Source: Silicimonas sp.
Lineage (GTDB): Bacteria > Pseudomonadota > Alphaproteobacteria > Rhodobacterales > Rhodobacteraceae
DNA: 64,000 nucleotides
Assembly: GCA_022820365.1 (NCBI GenBank)
Contig: JAJEFO010000004.1
Span: 56,648 to 120,647, forward strand
Direction: 5' to 3'
Shown here one piece after another: positions 21,410-32,707 of this stretch. Below the pieces are notes generated by a model. It did no database searches, had not been told where the DNA came from, and was given only the letters and a program-made list of their open reading frames with translations. Made by a program: the position numbers and the translations under genes. How positions within the stretch are numbered: the first letter of the stretch is position 1; the number at the start of each line of letters is the position of its first letter.

Positions 21410-22906
21410 ATGAAGTCTGCTGGCTATTGGCTCGGAATTGACCTGGGAACATCCGGTGTCAAGGCGCTCCTTATGAATGCCGGGCAGGAAACCGTCACAT
21501 CGACCCAAGCGGAACTTGAGGTGTCCCGTCCAAGGCCTGGCTGGTCCGAGCAGGATCCTCTCCACTGGTGGGAGGCGACCAAGACGGTTCTTGACGAACT
21601 GGCTGGCACGCATCGGAAAGAGGTGGCGCAGGTGCGCGGCATCGGCCTTTCGGGGCAAATGCACGGCGCAACGCTTCTTGATGCGGATGATCGGGTGCTG
21701 CGTCCCTGCATTCTGTGGAATGACGGGCGATCTGAGGCGGAGTGTGCCGCGCTGGAAGCACGCGCAGACTTTTCCGGCATAGGCGGCAACCTGGTGATGC
21801 CGGGCTTCACCGCGCCCAAGCTCGAGTGGGTGCGGATTCACGAGCCGGATGTCTTCGAGAGGGTGGCGAAGGTGCTGCTGCCCAAGGACTACGTGAGGCT
21901 GTGCCTTGCGGGAGAGCATCTCTCGGACATGTCCGACAGCGCAGGAACGCTCTGGATGGATGTGGGCAGTCGCTGCTGGTCGAACGCGTTGCTGGATGCG
22001 ACGGGACTTACTGAAGGTCACATGCCGGGCTTGGTCGAGGGTTCGGAACCGGCGGGCCGGTTGAGACCTGAACTTGCGGAGCGGTGGGGCATGGCAGTTC
22101 CGCCCGTGATTGCCGGTGGCGGCGGCGACAACGCGGCGTCGGCAGCTGGTGTCGGCGCGGTTGCACCGGGAACGGGATTCGTCTCGCTTGGCACCTCCGG
22201 CGTGCTGTTTGTCGCGACCGAGGGATTCGCCCCCAATTTGGACGCTGCCGTTCACGCCTTTTGTCATGCAGTGCCAAGCACTTGGCACCAGATGGGTGTG
22301 ATTCTCTCGGCGACCGACACGCTCAACTGGCTGGGTCGCGTAACCGGGCGTCATCCCGCCGACTTGGCTGCTGGAATCGACCCGGCGCGACCTGCAAGCG
22401 AGCCGCTCACCTTTTTGCCGTACCTTTCTGGAGAGCGAACGCCGCATAACGACGCCGGTGCGCGCGGCGTTCTGGCTGGAATGAGTCAGGCGACGGAAGT
22501 CGACGATCTGGCACGTGCGGCGATGGAGGGCGTGGCCTATGCGTTTGTCGATTGTGTCGAAGCGCTGCATTCGGCCGGCACTGTTCCGGAACTTGTCTAT
22601 GCAATTGGCGGCGGCGCGCGATCCCGGTCCTGGGTCCAGATGATCGCCAGCGCTTCCGAATTGCCGATCTCCATTCCGGATGCGGGTGAATCGGGTGCCG
22701 CATTTGGTGCCGCGCGCCTCGGCATGGCCGCGTCCGAAGGCGGTGATCCGGAGGAAGTCTGTGCGCCGGTCAGCATCGAGAGCACGATTGACCCGGACCC
22801 CGGCATGGCGGGCTATCATGCAGACAACCTGGCTCGATACCGCGCGATGTATGCCAGTGCCCGGGCCGTGATGTCCGGACCGGCAGTGCCGCAACGCAGC
22901 AATTGA
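21410..22906 (+). CDS. xylB: Xylulokinase
   Basis: 498 residues, FGGY family. It phosphorylates D-xylulose to xylulose-5-phosphate. Seen: the N-terminal phosphate loop GIDLGTSGVKALLM, the catalytic region SGQMHGATLLDADDRVLRP with ILWNDGRSEAEC, MPGFTAPKLEWV, GGGGDNAASAAGVG, FLPYLSGERTPHNDAGARG and the adenosine motif AIGGGARSRSWVQM. No xylA or xylose transporter is adjacent, so its role in xylose use in this strain depends on genes elsewhere. A D-ribulose-type FGGY kinase is less likely given the SGERTPHND signature. Confidence 0.92.
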   Translation: MKSAGYWLGIDLGTSGVKALLMNAGQETVTSTQAELEVSRPRPGWSEQDPLHWWEATKTVLDELAGTHRKEVAQVRGIGLSGQMHGATLLDADDRVLRPCILWNDGRSEAECAALEARADFSGIGGNLVMPGFTAPKLEWVRIHEPDVFERVAKVLLPKDYVRLCLAGEHLSDMSDSAGTLWMDVGSRCWSNALLDATGLTEGHMPGLVEGSEPAGRLRPELAERWGMAVPPVIAGGGGDNAASAAGVGAVAPGTGFVSLGTSGVLFVATEGFAPNLDAAVHAFCHAVPSTWHQMGVILSATDTLNWLGRVTGRHPADLAAGIDPARPASEPLTFLPYLSGERTPHNDAGARGVLAGMSQATEVDDLARAAMEGVAYAFVDCVEALHSAGTVPELVYAIGGGARSRSWVQMIASASELPISIPDAGESGAAFGAARLGMAASEGGDPEEVCAPVSIESTIDPDPGMAGYHADNLARYRAMYASARAVMSGPAVPQRSN

Positions 22907-22960
22907 CTTTGCCTGAGGGCAGAGGCAGAACCGCTGCAGTTCTTTCGAAGGGGTTTTCGC

Positions 22961-23665
22961 ATGAAGAAGATCTTTGCGAACGCGACAGAAGCGCTTGAAG
23001 GGCTCCTGCGCGACGACATGCTGATTGCTGCAGGTGGGTTCGGCCTTTGCGGAATTCCTGAACTCCTGTTGCAGGCAATTCAAGACAGCGGGGTCAAGGG
23101 CCTCACATTCGCGTCGAACAATGCCGGCGTCGACAATTTTGGAATCGGAATCCTGCTGGAGACCAGGCAGGTCAGGAAGATGATGAGTTCCTATGTCGGC
23201 GAAAACGACGAGTTCATGCGGCAATACCTGTCAGGAGAGCTTGAGATCGAATTCAATCCCCAAGGCACCCTTGCGGAACGGATGCGCGCTGGTGGTTGCG
23301 GCATTCCCGGCTTCTACACGAGAACCGGAGTTGGCACGCAGGTCGCCGAGGGCAAGGAGCACAAGGAATTCGACGGCGAATCCTATATCCTGGAGAGGGG
23401 CATTTTCGCCGATCTTTCCATCGTGAAGGCCTGGAAGGCGGACGAAACCGGAAACGCAATCTTCCGCAAGACGGCACGCAATTTCAATCCACCCGCCGCC
23501 ATGTGCGGAAAGGTCTGCGTAATGGAGGTCGAGGAGATCGTGCCCACGGGAAGCCTGGATCCCGACCACATCCACTTGCCCGGCATTTACGTGCACCGGC
23601 TGATCCAGGGGGAGCATGAGAAGCGGATCGAGCAGCGCACGGTGCAGAAGAAGGAGACGGTGTGA
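22961..23665 (+). CDS. 3-oxoacid CoA-transferase subunit A
   Basis: 234 residues, with AAGGGG before the ATG. This is the alpha subunit of a type I CoA-transferase (ScoA/AtoD-like): GGFGLCGIPELLLQAI, ASNNAGVDNFGIGILLE, GELEIEFNPQGTLAERMRAG and GIPGFYTRTGVGTQVAEGKE. With the next gene it would transfer CoA from succinyl-CoA to acetoacetate or another 3-oxoacid, which fits ketone-body or PHB-derived acetoacetate use in an organism with the PHB locus found further along. The stop overlaps the next start. Confidence 0.92.
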   Translation: MKKIFANATEALEGLLRDDMLIAAGGFGLCGIPELLLQAIQDSGVKGLTFASNNAGVDNFGIGILLETRQVRKMMSSYVGENDEFMRQYLSGELEIEFNPQGTLAERMRAGGCGIPGFYTRTGVGTQVAEGKEHKEFDGESYILERGIFADLSIVKAWKADETGNAIFRKTARNFNPPAAMCGKVCVMEVEEIVPTGSLDPDHIHLPGIYVHRLIQGEHEKRIEQRTVQKKETV

Positions 23666-24288
23666 TGCCTTGGGACAGAAACCAAATGGCGGAGCGCGCC
23701 GCCCAGGAACTCGAAGACGGCATGTACGTGAATCTCGGCATCGGTATTCCGACGCTGGTCGCGAACTATGTCGGCACCAAGGACATCACGCTCCAGTCCG
23801 AGAACGGCATGCTCGGCATGGGACCGTTTCCGTTCGAGGGCGAAGAGGATCCCGATCTCATCAACGCGGGCAAGCAGACGATAACGGAACTGAAGCGCAC
23901 GGCTTATTTCGACAGCGCGCAGAGTTTCGGGATGATCCGGGGCGGTAAGATTGCCGTCGCCATCCTGGGCGCGATGGAGGTCAGCGAAGCAGGCGACCTG
24001 GCGAACTGGATGATTCCCGGCAAGCTCGTCAAGGGGATGGGCGGTGCCATGGATCTCGTGGCGGGCGTTGGCCGCGTGATCGTCGTCATGGACCACACGA
24101 ACAAGCACGGGGCGTCGAAGCTGTTGAAGGAGTGCACCCTTCCGCTGACCGGCAAGGGTGTCGTCGACCTGATTATCACCAATCTCGGCGTGCTCGAAGT
24201 CGGTCACAAGGGGCTGCACATTCTCGAGACCGCGCCGGATGTCAGCCGAGACGAAATCCGGGCAGCCACCGAGGCGGCCATCGTCTGA
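23665..24288 (+). CDS. 3-oxoacid CoA-transferase subunit B
   Basis: 207 residues from ATG 23665, overlapping the subunit A stop (a GTG lies one codon earlier). The catalytic glutamate that forms the glutamyl-CoA intermediate is in LQSENGMLGMGPFP (~50). Also seen are YVNLGIGIPTLVANYVG, GAMEVSEAGDLANWMIPGK and GGAMDLVAGVGRVIVVMDH. Together the two subunits form an alpha2beta2 succinyl-CoA:3-ketoacid CoA-transferase; substrate preference is inferred from the family. Confidence 0.93.
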   Translation: MPWDRNQMAERAAQELEDGMYVNLGIGIPTLVANYVGTKDITLQSENGMLGMGPFPFEGEEDPDLINAGKQTITELKRTAYFDSAQSFGMIRGGKIAVAILGAMEVSEAGDLANWMIPGKLVKGMGGAMDLVAGVGRVIVVMDHTNKHGASKLLKECTLPLTGKGVVDLIITNLGVLEVGHKGLHILETAPDVSRDEIRAATEAAIV

Positions 24289-26793
<2,505 letters not shown>

Positions 26794-26795
26794 GC

Positions 26796-27215
26796 CTAGT
26801 CGAGATCCTCGTCTGATCGCCGGAGCGCCTTGATGGCGCTCCGGCGTTTCTTTTGTTCAAGGCGCTTGCGCCGTTGTCCTGGCGGCACGGAGGTCTTCAC
26901 GCGCGGCTTTGGCTTGGCGAGCGATCGCCGGATCAGGTCTGCGAGTCGCGCGCGTGCAATGACGCGGTTTCGGGCCTGGCTTCGGGTTTCCGAAACCTGG
27001 ATCACGATTGCTCCGTCTTGTGTCCAACGGCGCCCGGCAATGTGCTTGAGCCGTCGCTTCGCGGACTCGGGCAGGGAAGGCGAACGTCCCGCCTCGAAAC
27101 GCAACTCCACGGCTGTCGCGACCTTGTTCACGTTCTGTCCGCCCGGGCCCGAAGCGCGAACAAACTGTTCGGTGATTTCCCAGTCTCCCAGTTCGATGTC
27201 AGGCGTGATCCACAT
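26796..27215 (-). CDS. arfB: Peptidyl-tRNA hydrolase / ribosome rescue factor ArfB
   Basis: 139 residues from ATG 27215 (MWITPDIELGDWEITEQF); an ATG at 27266 would add 17 weakly conserved residues. The RF-1-like domain has the hydrolytic GGQ motif in VRASGPGGQNVNKVATAVEL. The basic tail (VPPGQRRKRLEQKKRRSAI) is the part that enters the empty mRNA channel of stalled ribosomes in the ArfB/ICT1 family. It lacks the codon-reading domain of release factors. Confidence 0.93.
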   Translation of the reverse strand: MWITPDIELGDWEITEQFVRASGPGGQNVNKVATAVELRFEAGRSPSLPESAKRRLKHIAGRRWTQDGAIVIQVSETRSQARNRVIARARLADLIRRSLAKPKPRVKTSVPPGQRRKRLEQKKRRSAIKALRRSDEDLD

Positions 27216-27284
27216 CGGGTCTGCTCGCTTCGGTGATTCAGGCTGTTCCGGCGGTACGATGGTCACCGGAATGCGACTGTTCAG

Positions 27285-27318
27285 GAAAAAAGAAGGGCCG
27301 CCGACGAGGCGACCCTTC
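27285..27318 (-). terminator. Rho-independent terminator
   Basis: On the minus strand a GAAGGG/CCCTTC stem, extended by a CGCC/GGCG pairing with a bulge, is followed directly by a run of six T. It ends transcripts coming from the small ORF at 27400-27456 and perhaps from the upstream transporter gene, just before arfB. Confidence 0.8.
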
Positions 27319-27399
27319 CGAGTGTCTTGGAGATGGGCCTGTTAGGGACCGGTCAGGCCGGCGGCCCAATCAGGAGTGCTTTTGCAAAGGGTCTGCCCT

Positions 27400-27456
27400 T
27401 CAGCTGATGGGTCTCCTGACTGTCCGGACACCTCTCTCCAATATCGCTCTGGACAC
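27400..27456 (-). CDS. 18-residue ORF with extended Shine-Dalgarno
   Basis: A GTG-initiated ORF (VSRAILERGVRTVRRPIS) is preceded at 27458-27472 by GAAAGGAGGTGGTCC. This pairs over 15 bases, with one G-U, with the usual 16S 3' end and sits 7 bases from the start. A perfect TTGACA lies at 27514-27519, though no convincing -10 was found, and the terminator at 27285-27318 closes a unit of about 200 bases. The peptide is basic. It may be a small protein or a leader in a small RNA. The family is unknown. Confidence 0.45.
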   Translation of the reverse strand: MSRAILERGVRTVRRPIS

Positions 27457-27520
27457 TGGACCACCTCCTTTCGCCTGTTTCGGTTGCGCGGAGGTTGGCA
27501 CGGATTCTGCCGCTGTCAAA

Positions 27521-28144
27521 CTATTTTGCGTCCTGCCCGCCCAGTTTCTCGACGATGATGCGAAAAGGCACCAAGGCCAGTACGGCAATTCCAAGCTTGA
27601 CGCCCCAGTCGGCCAGCGCAAGCGACATCCAGAGCGGCAGGACGGGTCCGAGCCCCAGCAGCGGCAGGGCGTCGTTTGCCCAGCTCACGTCGTTTCCGGG
27701 CTCTGCGAACGCAAGCCATGCCGAGAACGCGATCGTGAAGAAGATTGCCGTGTCGACCGCCGAGCCGATCAGCGACGAAATGAACGGTGCGCGCCACCAG
27801 ATCCCTTTTCTCAGCCTGTCGAATACGGCCACGTCCAGCAGTTGCGCGGTCAGGAAGGCCAGCCCGGATCCGGCGGCGATTCGCCACGTCACCAGCGGTC
27901 CGAACTCTCCCGTGATCTGCGTTCCGACAATGGAACAGATCACGCCGACCACGAAACCCGCCACCACGACCTTTCTGGCCATGGCAGCCCCGTAGAGCCT
28001 GTTCATCACGTCTGTCACCAGGAATGCCAGCGGATAGGTGAACGCGCCCCATGTCAGCCATTGACCAAACAGGAACTGCACAAGGATGTTGGATGCCACG
28101 ACGATTGCGGCCATGCAGACGATGCCGGGCAGGATGCGGGACAT
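27521..28144 (-). CDS. yhhQ: Queuosine precursor transporter (VUT/ECF-T-like family)
   Basis: 207 residues from ATG 28144; the frame is open further upstream, but residues before MSRILPGIVCMAAIVVASNI do not look like the family. Six hydrophobic segments are present. Family features include ASNILVQFLFGQWLTWGAFT, the conserved YPLAFLVTDVMNRLYG and SSLIGSAVDTAIFFTIAF. Members take up queuosine precursors (preQ0/preQ1) through the inner membrane. No preQ1 riboswitch could be recognised by eye in the 170 bases upstream. Confidence 0.85.
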   Translation of the reverse strand: MSRILPGIVCMAAIVVASNILVQFLFGQWLTWGAFTYPLAFLVTDVMNRLYGAAMARKVVVAGFVVGVICSIVGTQITGEFGPLVTWRIAAGSGLAFLTAQLLDVAVFDRLRKGIWWRAPFISSLIGSAVDTAIFFTIAFSAWLAFAEPGNDVSWANDALPLLGLGPVLPLWMSLALADWGVKLGIAVLALVPFRIIVEKLGGQDAK

Positions 28145-28318
28145 GCGATGAATCCGTTTTTGCAAGGTTGCGGAGACTTGGTTCCCGCTGGCGGGAACGC
28201 TGGGCCAATATCGTTCGGGTGCCCAGAGGTCAAGCGACCCGGAACGCAACCCGGCAAGAGTTGCCATCGGTCGGGTCAGCCCGTGGAATTGGCGAGCGAC
28301 CTGCCGCGAGGCTCACCG

Positions 28319-29176
28319 TCAGTGCGTCAGCGTTGCCGCGCACTGATCCGGCAGGTCGCCAAGCACGTACTCCACGCGCGGCTTCGGGGGCGGCGCGTCC
28401 GGGTCCGGCGGCGGCGGGTTGAGAATGTCCTGGACCCAGCGTTCAGCATCGGCGCATCCGTCGCCCTCTGGCGGGGGTGCCTGGTTCACGCAGTCCGCCG
28501 CATTTTCCGGGCAGGTCAGCCGCACATGGAAGTGGTAATGATGGCCCCACCACGGACGGATTTTCCGCAACCATTGCCGGTCGCCGGTCTCGTCCTTGCA
28601 CATCTGAACCTTTGCGCCGGGAAACACGAAGATTCTCGCGACACGTTCGTCCTGGGCGGCAGCGCGCAGGACTGCGTGGTGCTGGGGCGTCCAGTTGTCG
28701 TTGACGTAAGCGCCCTTGGCTCGCCTGGTCGAAATGGATGACAGCTCCTCCCGCTCCTGTCGCGAAAGGTCGAGCCGCTCCGGCGGCAGCATCCAAATGT
28801 CAACGTCAAGCCCGATCTGGTGGCTGCGGTGTCCGGACACCGGGCCGCCTCGCGGCTGCCCGAGATCACCCACGTAAAGTCCCGCCCATCCATCCTGCGT
28901 CGCGGCGAATCGTGTCAGCTTCTTGATCATATCGATCAGTTCCGGATGGCCCCAGTTCCTGTTTCGTGACAGCCTCATCGCCTGCCAGGTTGGTCCTGTC
29001 TCGGGCAGCTCGCTCGCCCCGGCAAGGCATCCGCGGGCATAGCTGCCGATGGGAGCGCTGCTTTCGGGCGACGGAGTCTTCTTTGCGGCGAAGAGTTCCT
29101 TTGCGATCGGTTCGGCGGACGCAGGGGCGGAAAGCGCGCATGCGATGGCGAAAGTCTTGAGAATCCGATTGTTCAT
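28319..29176 (-). CDS. mepA: Penicillin-insensitive murein endopeptidase
   Basis: 285 residues with a signal peptide (1-21, ending ASA). MepA is a periplasmic LAS-type zinc peptidase that cuts D-Ala-mDap crosslinks. Zinc and active-site residues are visible in GHRSHQIGLDVDIW (~113-126) and WWGHHYHFHVRLTCP (~208-222). The C-terminus is extended by a proline-rich stretch (ILNPPPPDPDAPPPKPRVE). The start overlaps the stop of the upstream transporter gene (ATGA), so they form an operon. Confidence 0.93.
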   Translation of the reverse strand: MNNRILKTFAIACALSAPASAEPIAKELFAAKKTPSPESSAPIGSYARGCLAGASELPETGPTWQAMRLSRNRNWGHPELIDMIKKLTRFAATQDGWAGLYVGDLGQPRGGPVSGHRSHQIGLDVDIWMLPPERLDLSRQEREELSSISTRRAKGAYVNDNWTPQHHAVLRAAAQDERVARIFVFPGAKVQMCKDETGDRQWLRKIRPWWGHHYHFHVRLTCPENAADCVNQAPPPEGDGCADAERWVQDILNPPPPDPDAPPPKPRVEYVLGDLPDQCAATLTH

Positions 29177-30567
29177 TTTTCTGCTCGATCTCCGTTAGGA
29201 TCTGTCCATTTTAGCAGGACGGCACCGGTAGCGAAAAGCGCAATTATTGGCGTCACGCCCAATGCCACGCTGCCGCTCAGGGCGGTCACGATCCCGATCA
29301 GGAGGGGTGCAAGAAATGATGTTGCCCGCCCTGCAAGCCCGTAAAGGCCGAAGGCTTCCGTCGCCGTGTCCGGATCGGTATGGCGCACCATGAGCGTGCG
29401 GCTTGCGGCTTGCAGGATGCCTCCGAAGCCTCCGATGAGAGCGCCACACGCCATGAAGACAATGTGCGGGAGTTCCTGGCAGATGGTACTGGGGGATCCG
29501 CAAAATGCCGCGACATTCAGCCCGAATATGCTGTCTGGACGTACCGACATGATCGTGACGCAGACCACGACAAGCGCGGCGATACAGAAGGTTATGACCG
29601 GCTTCGGCCCGATGCGACGGTCAACGCCCCCACCAATCCAGCACATGGCGGCTGCCGAGATCAAGCCGATGATTCCGAAGATTCCGACCCGCGTGATCTC
29701 CCAGTTCAGGACGAGGACCGCGTAGGTGCCGCCGAATGCGTAAAGCCCGTTCAAGCCGTCGCGATACAGCATTGAACCGCCAAGAAACGAAGCCAAGCTC
29801 GGGCGTCTGGGCAACGTGTGCAACCTGTGGAGCAGGTGCCTGAGCGATTCGACGACGGGAGCGCGCTTGCGCAGCGCCTGTTCCTCGCGCACCCAAAGGA
29901 AGTACGGGATCATGAAGGCCGCAAACCAGATCGCGGCAAGTGGACCGACGAAGCGCGTGCCTTCCCGGGCCTCCGGATCAAGGCCGAAGGCTGGCGCAAG
30001 GCCGAAGATCGTTGTCCCCGACTCCCCCTCGAGAAACAGTGCAAGCATGATGGCGAGCGAGATCAGCCCTCCGAGATATCCGAAGGCGAATCCTGAGCCC
30101 GAGATCTTTCCGATGTCCTTCGTCGGACCGAGGGAAGGAAGCTGCGCATTCGTGAAGATCAGTGCGTACTCGACGCCGATGAAACCGACCCCGAACGCGA
30201 TGATCCCGAACGCGAGGTTCGATCCGTCGGGCAACACCCACCAGAGCGAGCCTGCTCCCAGGACGCAGAGCGCTGAAAACACGACGATCCAGGGCATGCG
30301 GCGTCCTGCGGCATCCGCAAGCGCCCCCAGGATCGGTGCGCCGAGCCCCACGACGAGGCCTGAGACGGTCAGGCCAAGTGACCAGAGTGACTGCGCGCGC
30401 GCATCCGCAGCATCCTCGGGCAGTCCTGTCCCCATGAAGTGCTGTGTGGCCACGGCAGCGAAATACGGGCCAAAAATAAAGGTTACGAGCAACGTATGGT
30501 AAGGCTGGCTGGCCCAGTCAAAGAAGAACCATCCCCAAATTCGTTTCTTGAGAACCGCTGTTTGCAC
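29173..30567 (-). CDS. UMF1 (Atg22-like) family MFS transporter
   Basis: 464 residues from a GTG at 30567 with AGGAGGGG just upstream; the open frame continues to 31227, but that part is not conserved. The N-terminus KKRIWGWFFFDWASQPYHTL is diagnostic of the UMF1/Atg22 group, followed by FGPYFAAVATQHFMG. About twelve hydrophobic segments are present, and a cytoplasmic loop REEQALRKRAPVVES lies mid-protein. Substrate is unknown; Atg22 in yeast exports amino acids from the vacuole. Coupled to mepA, it might handle peptidoglycan-derived products, which is inference. Confidence 0.85.
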   Translation of the reverse strand: MQTAVLKKRIWGWFFFDWASQPYHTLLVTFIFGPYFAAVATQHFMGTGLPEDAADARAQSLWSLGLTVSGLVVGLGAPILGALADAAGRRMPWIVVFSALCVLGAGSLWWVLPDGSNLAFGIIAFGVGFIGVEYALIFTNAQLPSLGPTKDIGKISGSGFAFGYLGGLISLAIMLALFLEGESGTTIFGLAPAFGLDPEAREGTRFVGPLAAIWFAAFMIPYFLWVREEQALRKRAPVVESLRHLLHRLHTLPRRPSLASFLGGSMLYRDGLNGLYAFGGTYAVLVLNWEITRVGIFGIIGLISAAAMCWIGGGVDRRIGPKPVITFCIAALVVVCVTIMSVRPDSIFGLNVAAFCGSPSTICQELPHIVFMACGALIGGFGGILQAASRTLMVRHTDPDTATEAFGLYGLAGRATSFLAPLLIGIVTALSGSVALGVTPIIALFATGAVLLKWTDPNGDRAEK

Positions 30568-31593
30568 GTCGACCCCTCCTGTTCTTGCGGACTTAAGCCG
30601 GACTGAAGGCTGTACGCAACCACGGTTCGGCCTTGCGCGCCAACATCGTGTAGGCGACGCCGTGCTGCGTAGTCGCGGGCCTATGCCGCGCAAGGCCTGG
30701 CGTTCGGCAGGTCGGATTTTTCTGTGAGTGATCGGCCTTTCCTGCATGGGAATTCCTGAACCGGATGTACATTCCCTCCCGTCCGTGAGGGCACCTGAGC
30801 GAAACGAATCAGGGGCTGCAATGGAGCTCGCAAAACTGACCGTGGCGCCGGATTGACGTGGAAGCTGGTCCTGCTGCCAACGCTCGACCGCACCGTCCAG
30901 AGCCAGCTCCGTGCAGCCGCGCTGGCAGCGGAACATCAACTGCATGGAGCCCAAAAGATGAGGAAGATGAACGAGACCGAAGCGGCGAGAGTCCTGGACC
31001 ACTTCAGGCGCCGTGGGGTCGCCGGCGTGCACGAGCACCCGTGCATCTGCCGCATCCGCATCCGCAGCATCATGATCATGGTCGACCCCGGCCACCGCCG
31101 ACTTCTGCCGGGGCATGGCTGGGACCTGGGCGCGGGCATCGTCGTCGAGACGACGCTTCTTGCGGTTCACCTGGATCTTGGGCTCGGGCAGCGCCTCTAG
31201 GTCACCGAGCAAGCATTGCCTGCGCACCCGCCCGAGCGTCGCCGTCCCGACCTCGAAAACGCCGTCGCCGCTCGCACTATCCCTAGCCGCGGTACTCGAT
31301 CTCCGTCAGTCGGACGAAATGGATCTTTCTGCCCGTCGCGTTCATTGCCTGCCACCTCGTGCAGCGGGCCGGAGGCGGCAGGGAAGAAGTCGCCAGGACT
31401 ACGCCTGCGGTTGCGGCCGGACCCGGAAAAGCGTGTTTTGCTGCTCATTGTCATTGCAGAAGGCACTCAGCATCTCAAGGCATGGGAATACAGGCTGGCA
31501 CCTCCGCAAAAATACTATCAATTCAACAGTGGCTCAGTACAGGGAGCGATCGGAGTAGCGGAGGAATTGCTGACTAAAGCCAGTAATTCTTGA
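30568..31593. other. Kilobase without a recognisable gene
   Basis: Several open frames exist on both strands (for example 30853-31200 plus, and the upstream part of the transporter frame, minus), but none has family features or a ribosome site. The stretch at 31040-31080 is a low-complexity GCATCC/ATCATG repeat. From about 31440 the base composition falls, marking the approach to the AT-richer block. Probably decayed sequence plus the promoter of the UMF1-mepA operon near 30580-30790. Confidence 0.4.
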
Positions 31594-32706
31594 TCAATTT
31601 TCTCTTGCCTCACCTGGCCAAGCATAGGGGGTCGAAAGGCCCGCATACCTTGGCCCGAATGCTTCGAGTCCCTTTGCCGTGCGGAAAATTTCCGGCGCGG
31701 GAAGTAGGACAATCTTGACCGATTGACCGACCTGGCAATCTGGATTTGCCACGGGTTTTTGCGTTTCAGCACCAAACAGACAAATCAAGTCTGGCACTGT
31801 CGCGAAGACTTGCCCGTTGATCCAACATGCCATGTTTTCGTTTTTCACAGAAACCCGCATTGATTGCCCAGAAAATTCACCGAGTCCATCTATGATCAGG
31901 GAACCTTTGGTAAACCCCTCTATGGTTTCATAGTCCGCCAAACTAACTCGTCCTTGGAATGCTTCGAGTCCTCCGGAAAGTCTCGTGACTTCGGAAATGG
32001 CGTCGCCATCGGCCTCAAGCGTTTCACGCCAAATTTTGCCAATTTCTAGGGCCTTTGAGATTGTGCCAGGGATCAACGCGTTACGAAGTTCCCGCATTGG
32101 CAAAGCATGATCAATGGCCGCCAGATCGTTTCGGCTAACCTGGCTCAATGCCCGCACAATGGTTTCAGCCCGCTGATCGTCACACACACCTTCAAGTACA
32201 AAGGTTTCGCCGAATTCATTCGCAGTATAGATCGGCGCAGCCGGCAACCCTGCCAGATAATATGTCGAATGCGTAATTTCGGGCACTGCACGACCCGCCG
32301 GGTCGGCATCTAGAATGTAATGGTCGCTCATAACCGCGGGAAAAAACGCCATCGCGGTGTTCGAGCCGCCAAGCTCGCAGGCAGTTGTCCCGTAGAATTT
32401 CACCCCAAGATATTTCTGGAATTCCTCATATGCCACAAGGATTGGGTGCTTTTGCCCCTTTGGAAGACGGCTGTATTGGCGCTCTTGCTCAGGGCTGAGG
32501 GCCGAGACCGCACCGATCATGTAGGGCGTGCAAATCACAGCGTTGTCTGGGACCTCGTCGATGGAAACCATGCGAAAGCTCTTGCCCGCATCCAATGCGG
32601 TTTGGATTAGGTCCAGACCTTGGGCCAAATCACCGCCACCACCTGCACCGAGGATGACGGCGCCATTCAAAATGTCCTTCAGATCTTGATGGCTAAGCTC
32701 TCTCAT
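31594..32706 (-). CDS. DUF917 protein (hydantoinase-linked family)
   Basis: 370 residues from ATG 32706, with AGGATTGAG before it and 1 base after the permease stop. Family features are NGAVILGAGGGGDLAQGLDL, YMIGAVSALSPEQERQYSRL, TACELGGSNTAMAFFPAVMS and the C-terminal LICLFGAETQKPVANPD. DUF917 proteins often accompany hydantoinases or nitrogen-compound transporters, and one branch is called S-methyl-thiohydantoin desulfurase. It is the last gene of an ABC importer operon, so it probably acts on the imported compound. Codon use is less GC-rich than in the flanking regions. Confidence 0.85.
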   Translation of the reverse strand: MRELSHQDLKDILNGAVILGAGGGGDLAQGLDLIQTALDAGKSFRMVSIDEVPDNAVICTPYMIGAVSALSPEQERQYSRLPKGQKHPILVAYEEFQKYLGVKFYGTTACELGGSNTAMAFFPAVMSDHYILDADPAGRAVPEITHSTYYLAGLPAAPIYTANEFGETFVLEGVCDDQRAETIVRALSQVSRNDLAAIDHALPMRELRNALIPGTISKALEIGKIWRETLEADGDAISEVTRLSGGLEAFQGRVSLADYETIEGFTKGSLIIDGLGEFSGQSMRVSVKNENMACWINGQVFATVPDLICLFGAETQKPVANPDCQVGQSVKIVLLPAPEIFRTAKGLEAFGPRYAGLSTPYAWPGEAREN

Positions 32707-32707
32707 C

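Noticed and set aside
20768..23224. 818-codon open frame opposite dapB, xylB and the CoA-transferase
   Set aside because: It crosses three well-supported plus-strand genes and their gaps; composition-driven shadow frame.
27458..27472. Plus-strand GGACCACCTCCTTTC resembling the 3' end of 16S rRNA
   Set aside because: No rRNA sequence precedes it; read on the minus strand it is a Shine-Dalgarno sequence of a short ORF.
30568..31227. 220-codon N-terminal extension of the UMF1 transporter
   Set aside because: The sequence is low-complexity and unlike the family, whereas a GTG with AGGAGGGG at 30567 gives the normal N-terminus.
30853..31286. Overlapping plus-strand frames of 115 and 142 codons
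   Set aside because: No ribosome site or family similarity; Pro/Arg/His-rich composition typical of out-of-frame high-GC sequence.
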